Of a stretch of 14,839 nucleotides of DNA, positions 10,037 through 14,839 are shown one piece after another; positions within the stretch are counted from its first letter, which is position 1; every line of letters starts with the position of its first letter. The translations under genes were made by a program, and so were the position numbers. The notes below the pieces were generated by a model. The model had not been told where the DNA came from and searched no databases. It worked only from the letters and a program-made list of their open reading frames with translations. This DNA is from Acidobacteriota bacterium (GTDB lineage Bacteria; Acidobacteriota; Thermoanaerobaculia; Multivoradales; SZUA-115): positions 1 through 14,839 of the forward strand of contig QIHU01000769.1 in assembly GCA_003231035.1 (NCBI GenBank), read 5' to 3'.

Positions 10037-13000
10037 GAGAGCAGCTCACTCAGCTCTTCGCGGGTCAGATTGCGCAACAAGCTGGTATCCGCTTGGATGA
10101 TGGCGTCGGCGAGTTGGCGTTTCGACTTCTGGAGTTCGAGGACCTTTTCCTCGACCGTGTCGCGGGCGATTAGGGAGTAGGCGAAGACGGTGCGAGTTTG
10201 GCCGATGCGGTGGCTGCGGTCGATCGCTTGGGCCTCGACCGCGGGGTTCCACCAGGGGTCGAGGAGAAAGACGTACTCGGCGGCGGTGAGGTTGAGGCCC
10301 AACCCTCCCGCCTTGAGGCTGATCAGGAAGATGGGGCAAGTCGGGTCTTCCTGGAAACGACGAATGCGCGGTTCACGCTTGCGCGTCTGGCCGTCGAGGT
10401 ACTCATAGGGGATGCCGCGAGCGTCCAGCTGTTTGCGCACGATGGCGAGCATCGAGGTGAACTGCGAGAAGACCAGCGATTTGTGCCCTCCCTCGACCAG
10501 CTCTTCGAGCTGCGGCAAGAGCAGCGCTAATTTGCCGCTCTCGTCCTCGCCGCGCGCCGGATCGATCAGCCCCGGGTGGCAGGCTGCCTGGCGCAGGCGC
10601 AAGAGAGCTTCCAACACTCGGATCTGCGACCCCGCTTGGCCCCGGTTTTCCCCCGTGCCGAGCAACTCGCGCTGGTAGTGCAAGCGCAGCTCATCGTACT
10701 CCCGGCGCTGCTGGGGTAACAGCTCGCAGTAGAGCGTCTGTTCCACTTTGTCCGGCAGCTCTTTGGCCACTTGTCGCTTGGTGCGACGCAGGACGAAGGG
10801 GCGCACCGCGCCGACGATCAGCGAAAGTTGGGGATTGGGTAGCCCATCCTCGCCCAGGGTGCCCTCGCGCACCGCATTGAGTGGAGTGAGCCCACGGCTG
10901 GAGCCGAAGAGGCCGGGGTTGAGGAAGTCGAGAATGCTCATCAACTCTCCGGCGTGGTTCTCGATAGGCGTTCCGGTCAGGGCCAGGCGGTGGCGGGAGC
11001 GCAGCAAGCGGCTGGCCTTGGCGGTGGCCGACTTGTGGTTCTTGATCGCCTGGGCCTCGTCGAGGACGACGTAGTCGAACTCCACCTCCTTGAGCAGCGC
11101 GATGTCTCGGCGCAGGGTGCCGTAGGTGGTCAGCACTACGTCGTGGTCTTCGACGCCCTCGTGATCGCGAGGGCGTCGCGGCCCAACGTGCTCCAGGAGG
11201 CGCAGGCGCGGAGTGAAACGGGCCGCTTCGTTGCGCCAATTGAAGATCAGCGACCTGGGCATGACCACCAGGGTTGGCGCCGGGCGCTGGTCAGCGCTGA
11301 CCGCCTTGGAGTGCCGCAGCTGGCGCCGGGACTCGAGCAGCGCCAGCACCTGCACCGTCTTGCCTAGCCCCATGTCGTCGGCCAAGCAGCCACCGAAGCC
11401 GAAGCGACGCAAGAAGTGAAGCCAGCCTAGCCCCTCCTTCTGGTAGTCGCGCAGCGTGCCCTTGAAGGTCCGCGGGGCCGACCTGGCTTTGACCCCCGAG
11501 AAGTCGGCCAGCTGCTTGCGGGCTCGGTCCACCGCTTGGTCGAAACCGATCTCGGGTCGGGCCGCGAGCAAGGCGTCGAGGAGACCGATTTGGCTGGGAA
11601 GGAAGCGCAATCGCTCAGCGCTCAGCTCGCCCATCTCGGCCAAGGGTCTGAGCCTCTCGAGCCACTCCTCGGGCAAGACACCCAGGCTACCGTCGTCCAG
11701 GAGGATGCTCTTCTCGCCCCGCTCCAGCGACTGCAAGAGCCTTGGCAGTTCGACCTCTTGGTCGCCGAAGGTAGCCGTGCCCTGAAGATCGAACCAGTCG
11801 ATGCCCGAAGTGACCTCGAGATCCAGCGGGCCGGCCTGCCGGTAGCGGCGACCCTCAGCCTCGACCCGCCATCCTTCAAGGGTCAAGCGGTGCACCAACT
11901 CGGGGAGGCGGCCTTCGGGGAGCAGCAGACGGGGCTCCGGCTTGCTGGGGTGGTGGCTGGGCTCCTCGCGCACGCCGAGTTCGCGCAGGCGGCGCAGCGC
12001 CCCCTCTTCGGCCGCCGGGTCCCGGCGCAGGAAGCGGGCGGGGTTCGAGGTGTAAATGCCGCGGCGCTCGTCTCCCCAGGTGAGCGAAGCGCCCTGATAG
12101 TCGAAGTCGAGTACCACGGCGAGCAGATAGTTGCGTTGCAACCACGGGTCGGTGGTCCCGTTGACGGTGAGCCGTGGTTGGAGTTCACCTTGGATCTCCT
12201 CGTAGCGCAGTTCTTCTGGCAGGTGGACCACCGGCGGTCGCGGTAGGCCGAGCAGAGCCTCGATGAACTGCGTGGCCTGCCCTGCCGGAACGCGAATCTC
12301 CTCTTCGCGCCGCAGCAGCGGGACCCAACTGAATGCCTCGCCGATGTCCAGGCGCGCCACACGATCTTGGAAGAAGACCAGGCCGGCGGCTGAGAGCAAG
12401 ACCGGTTCGCGCAAGACAACACGATCGGCGTTGCGTCGCAGCTGGCCGGTTAGCCTCAGCTCGTCGCCGTCTCGGCCTCCGTTGCTGGCCTTGGCGCTGG
12501 TGACTTCCAACTCGAACCGCCAAGGCTCGCCATCATCCCAAGCGAGTACGCTCGGTGGCTTCGCGCCGGTCACCGGAAGGACCAGGCGCCCGGTTTGGGC
12601 GGCCTGTTGCATCCATGCGGGCAGAATCTCGCCGGGGAGGACGAAACGCTTGGGCAGCTCGTCCAAGGCGCCGCGCCAGCCAGCCGCGACCGCCTCGCGG
12701 CCACCGAGGATCATCGACAGCAGGTGGCGGTCGGCTTCCTGGGGGAGGTGGGAGATGGTACGCCGAAGGGGAGTGGCGGTCTTGAGCGCGCCCCAGGCGC
12801 CGTTTTTCTTGCGGTCCCTACTGCGCAACTCAAGGGTGACCGCGCCGTCTCGCCGCGAGGCTTCGACGTCGAGTTGGTAGAGAATCTGGCGTCCCTCGAT
12901 CCAGATTCTCTGGTTCGGGGGGAGGCTCGGCGACGGGCTCTTGACCTCCCGAAGGCGAGAGCGCCAGGCCGGTACCGAGGGCTCGATCGGGCCGAGGCGC

Positions 13001-13338
13001 GCGCTGGCCCGAGCGAGGAGTTCCCAAGAATCGGAGGGGGGCTCGAATCCCGGCACCAGTTGGACCCGTGCCAGCGAGCGAATCGAACTGAGGAATCCCC
13101 CTTCCTCGGCCGCCAAGACGGTAGCCCAGATGTGTTTGCAGATGGCCAGCCGGTCGTCGAAGTAGGGGCAGGTACAGTTGCCTTCGAGCAGTCTCCCCTT
13201 GGGGCTCCAGGTGAGCGAAACCGCGTACTCATCGGTGCCTCGAACCACCGCCTCGACCACCCGCGAGTCGCCCTCGATCAGCTCGGCCGCTCCCACCCGC
13301 CAGTAGACCTCGCCCCGTCGTCGGATGGTGGAAGGCAC
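10033..13338 (-). CDS. SWIM zinc-finger SNF2-family helicase/ATPase
   Basis: Large Swi2/Snf2-type double-stranded-DNA translocase of unknown specific role. From the GTG at 13338-13336 it is 1101 residues. A SWIM zinc finger, CTCPYFDDRLAICKH (C55, C57, C67, H69; CxCx9CxH), follows IRRRGEVYWRVGAAELIEGD, the usual lead-in of this family. About 550 residues of the bacterial SNF2-associated type come next. Then the two RecA-like lobes: DDMGLGKT (K660), DEAQ box (760-763), LTGTPIENH, SLKAGGLGLNLTAAEYVF, and arginine-finger motif QAIDRSHRIGQTRT (1037-1050). All core ATPase motifs look intact. The start is uncertain: the frame is open to 13692, but upstream of about 13400 it reads as shadow sequence (Arg/His/Ser-rich). 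CTG at 13350 has GAGGAG seven bases upstream. Coding signal continues upstream in another frame (see 13339-13544). It is convergent with ppdK and divergent from mutL; co-regulation with mutL is only a possibility. Confidence 0.9.
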   Translation of the reverse strand: MPSTIRRRGEVYWRVGAAELIEGDSRVVEAVVRGTDEYAVSLTWSPKGRLLEGNCTCPYFDDRLAICKHIWATVLAAEEGGFLSSIRSLARVQLVPGFEPPSDSWELLARASARLGPIEPSVPAWRSRLREVKSPSPSLPPNQRIWIEGRQILYQLDVEASRRDGAVTLELRSRDRKKNGAWGALKTATPLRRTISHLPQEADRHLLSMILGGREAVAAGWRGALDELPKRFVLPGEILPAWMQQAAQTGRLVLPVTGAKPPSVLAWDDGEPWRFELEVTSAKASNGGRDGDELRLTGQLRRNADRVVLREPVLLSAAGLVFFQDRVARLDIGEAFSWVPLLRREEEIRVPAGQATQFIEALLGLPRPPVVHLPEELRYEEIQGELQPRLTVNGTTDPWLQRNYLLAVVLDFDYQGASLTWGDERRGIYTSNPARFLRRDPAAEEGALRRLRELGVREEPSHHPSKPEPRLLLPEGRLPELVHRLTLEGWRVEAEGRRYRQAGPLDLEVTSGIDWFDLQGTATFGDQEVELPRLLQSLERGEKSILLDDGSLGVLPEEWLERLRPLAEMGELSAERLRFLPSQIGLLDALLAARPEIGFDQAVDRARKQLADFSGVKARSAPRTFKGTLRDYQKEGLGWLHFLRRFGFGGCLADDMGLGKTVQVLALLESRRQLRHSKAVSADQRPAPTLVVMPRSLIFNWRNEAARFTPRLRLLEHVGPRRPRDHEGVEDHDVVLTTYGTLRRDIALLKEVEFDYVVLDEAQAIKNHKSATAKASRLLRSRHRLALTGTPIENHAGELMSILDFLNPGLFGSSRGLTPLNAVREGTLGEDGLPNPQLSLIVGAVRPFVLRRTKRQVAKELPDKVEQTLYCELLPQQRREYDELRLHYQRELLGTGENRGQAGSQIRVLEALLRLRQAACHPGLIDPARGEDESGKLALLLPQLEELVEGGHKSLVFSQFTSMLAIVRKQLDARGIPYEYLDGQTRKREPRIRRFQEDPTCPIFLISLKAGGLGLNLTAAEYVFLLDPWWNPAVEAQAIDRSHRIGQTRTVFAYSLIARDTVEEKVLELQKSKRQLADAIIQADTSLLRNLTREELSELLS

Positions 13339-13544
13339 GCTCGCTTGCAGTCGAACGCTCCTCGAGTAGGCACTCTCACGGCGGTGTTGGCCGAAGGATG
13401 ACTCAAAAATGGAAAGTTCGCCGCGATGGATTGAGCAACGGCAGGAAAGTGGCGATCCACCAGGGTGGGATTGAACTTGAGGGCGAGGCGACCGCGATCG
13501 TCTAGGGTGTCGACCTGGCTGGCGATTGGGAGGGTCTGGGTCAT
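13339..13544 (-). other. Probable out-of-frame N-terminal segment of the SNF2 gene
   Basis: An ATG at 13544-13542 opens MTQTLPIASQVDTLDDRGRL, then LALKFNPTLVDRHFPAVA and QSIAANFPF. It has ordinary protein-like composition and mostly G/C third positions, unlike the SNF2 frame over the same bases. The quality drops at the A5 run at 13405-13409 (T5 on the coding strand). One added T there would join FPF to FESSFGQHRRESAYSRSVRL and on to the SWIM domain in the main frame, adding about 68 residues. Read without a shift, this frame continues as low-quality sequence to 13278. Only a weak AAGGA, about 13 bases upstream, could serve as RBS. Alternatives are a short independent peptide or chance. Confidence 0.5.
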
Positions 13545-13662
13545 GGGCCGAATGGGATCCTTGGTGGTGCCGAGTTTCGGAAGCGTCGAGAGCGCAGCTC
13601 AAGCGTTCTACTTTATCCCGTGACCGCCCTTCCACCCAGGGTGAACCGGCTACAATTGCACG
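13545..13662. promoter_or_regulatory. Divergent control region between the SNF2 gene and mutL
   Basis: This 118-base gap should hold promoters for both directions. On the mutL side TACAAT lies at 13651-13656 (next feature). For the minus strand, GGGATAAAGT (complement of about 13610-13619) is a possible -10, without a clear -35. No strong hairpin, repeat or LexA-type box was recognised. Confidence 0.4.
13651..13656 (+). promoter_or_regulatory. Putative -10 element giving a leaderless mutL transcript
   Basis: TACAAT (5 of 6 to TATAAT) in CCGGCTACAATTGCACG ends six bases before the mutL ATG. A start about seven bases after a -10 falls exactly on the A of ATG. There is no Shine-Dalgarno between box and ATG. 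The -35 region is weak (CTTCCA at 13629-13634, 16-base spacer). Confidence 0.45.
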
Positions 13663-14839
13663 ATGGCGACAATCCATATCCTCTCCGACCATCTGATCAG
13701 CCAGATTGCCGCTGGCGAGGTGGTGGAACGGCCCGCTTCGGTGGTCAAAGAGCTGATCGAGAACGCTCTCGACGCGGGCGCCACCGAGATCCGGGTGGAA
13801 CTCGAATCAGGTGGCAAGCGGCGCATCAAAGTGACCGACGACGGCCGTGGTCTGGAAAAAGACGACACCCTCCTCGCCTTCGACCGCCACGCCACCAGCA
13901 AGATCGCCAACTTCGAAGATCTGGAACAGGTCGGTACCCTCGGTTTCCGCGGCGAAGCCCTGGCCTCGATCGCGGCGGTCTCCCGGGTGGAACTGCTGAC
14001 CTCGACCGGCGGGGAAGAAGGCCACCGGGTGCGCATCGAAGGGGGGCGCATCAAAGTGACCGAGCCGGCGGCGCGAGCCCGCGGCACCACCGTCGAAGTC
14101 GCCTCCCTCTTCTTCAATGTGCCGGCGCGGCGCAAATTCTTGAAGACGCCGCAGACCGAGATGCGCAAGTGTGTGGAAGTGGTGCAAGGCTACGCCCTGG
14201 CCCGGCCCGATGTGCGCTTCGGTTTGACCCACGAGGGACGAACCCTGCTCGACGCCCTCACCTGTGGCTCGGGCGCGGAGGCACTGCGCCAACGCATTGG
14301 GCAGATCTTCGGCCAGAAACTCAGCGACCACCTGGTGGCCATCGACCCCGACGGCGGCGAGCGGCCCGAGGTGGGCGGCTTCGTCGGCGACAAAGAGACC
14401 ACTCGGGGGCGCCGCCTCTTCGTCTATGTGAATCGGAGACTCATCCGCGACCGCGCCGTCCTGGCGACCTTCTACCGCGCCGTTCGCGAAGAGTGGAAGG
14501 GGGAAGACTACCCGGCGCTGTTTCTCTTCTTGGAGATCCCGCCGGAGGAGGTGGACGTCAACGTCCACCCGCAGAAGGCCGAAGTGCGCTTTCGCGACTC
14601 CAAACTGACCTTCCGCCTGTCGCAGGCGCTGCGCTGGGCGCTGGGCGAAGCCAGAGGCGAAGAGGCGGCACCGCTGACGGAGATCGGTGGCGAAGCCGAC
14701 GGTGGGGGAGGCGTGGCTGGAATCGGGGCACCGGGAGGAGTGTTCGGAGCCGGCCCCGGGGGCCAGCCGACCTTCGTTTGGCAAGGGCTGGGCGAACGCA
14801 AGGGCGGCATCTCGAGCAAAGACTGGGAAGTTCGCGAGG
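13663..14839 (+). CDS. mutL: DNA mismatch repair protein MutL (partial, right edge)
   Basis: The first 392 residues of MutL, which couples MutS mismatch recognition to strand incision and removal. It begins MATIHILSDHLISQIAAGEV. The GHKL ATPase motifs are all present: KELIENALDAGA (E30 general base, N34 Mg2+ ligand), VTDDGRGL (D59), FDRHATSKI, and the lid GTLGFRGEALASIAAVS. The transducer domain follows, with FFNVPARRKFLKTP, VYVNRRLIRDRAV and the signature VDVNVHPQKAEVRFRDS near residue 305. From about residue 335 the sequence turns Gly/Ala-rich (GGEADGGGGVAGIGAPGG), the usual flexible linker. The C-terminal dimerisation domain, and hence whether it carries the DQHAxxExxxxE endonuclease motif, lies outside the window. 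ATG 13663 seems right: it matches the family N-terminus and lies just after a -10-like box. Confidence 0.97.
   Translation, partial: MATIHILSDHLISQIAAGEVVERPASVVKELIENALDAGATEIRVELESGGKRRIKVTDDGRGLEKDDTLLAFDRHATSKIANFEDLEQVGTLGFRGEALASIAAVSRVELLTSTGGEEGHRVRIEGGRIKVTEPAARARGTTVEVASLFFNVPARRKFLKTPQTEMRKCVEVVQGYALARPDVRFGLTHEGRTLLDALTCGSGAEALRQRIGQIFGQKLSDHLVAIDPDGGERPEVGGFVGDKETTRGRRLFVYVNRRLIRDRAVLATFYRAVREEWKGEDYPALFLFLEIPPEEVDVNVHPQKAEVRFRDSKLTFRLSQALRWALGEARGEEAAPLTEIGGEADGGGGVAGIGAPGGVFGAGPGGQPTFVWQGLGERKGGISSKDWEVRE

Noticed and set aside
13339..13692. Extension of the SNF2 reading frame to an ATG at 13692
   Set aside because: It would overlap mutL by 30 bases, its residues are Arg/His/Ser/Pro-rich shadow sequence, and better coding signal lies in another frame.
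13807..14784. 325-codon minus-strand open frame opposite mutL
   Set aside because: The plus strand is unmistakable MutL with all ATPase motifs; the antisense frame is a GC-bias artefact.

Overview
The window is a GC-rich (by eye a little above 60% G+C, with strong G/C bias at third codon positions), densely coded bacterial chromosome segment. It carries mostly housekeeping genes. I see no phage, transposase, integrase, CRISPR array, tRNA or rRNA. A two-subunit glycyl-tRNA synthetase, MgtE, pyruvate phosphate dikinase and paired M16 peptidases, together with this base composition, suit a high-GC Gram-negative lineage. Acidobacteriota or a former deltaproteobacterial group are my best guesses, but no marker in the window settles this.

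Layout. Bases 1-1781 (minus strand) hold a pair of exported M16 zinc-peptidase-family genes. The promoter-proximal one has the HxxEH active site; the second, cut by the left edge, is an inactive-type partner that appears frameshifted near its N-terminus. A 166-base divergent gap (1782-1947) leads into a plus-strand run: mgtE (Mg2+ channel), recO (recombination mediator), glyQ-glyS (glycyl-tRNA synthetase alpha and beta, overlapping start and stop) and ppdK (pyruvate phosphate dikinase), 1948-10036. On the minus strand, 10033-13338 (probably to 13544) encodes a large SWIM zinc-finger SNF2-family ATPase whose stop codon interlocks with that of ppdK in a shared CTAG. Divergent from it, mutL (mismatch repair) starts at 13663 and runs off the right edge.

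How they fit together. recO-glyQ-glyS-ppdK is a recognisable conserved neighbourhood (known in general terms from several phyla), tying DNA repair, translation and PEP/pyruvate metabolism into one transcription direction. mutL and the SNF2 ATPase share a 118-base divergent control region. The M16 pair is expected to act outside the cytoplasm as a heteromeric or paired protease.

Most notable: (i) two reading-frame breaks, each at a short homopolymer (C4 at 358-361 and A5 at 13405-13409), in the second M16 gene and in the N-terminus of the SNF2 gene, which suggest either real frameshifts or indel errors; (ii) mutL and mgtE look leaderless or nearly so, with a GCTAC(A/C)AT -10-like box 6-9 bases before ATG and no Shine-Dalgarno; (iii) the ppdK/SNF2 shared CTAG stop. 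I found no convincing undescribed multi-gene system.
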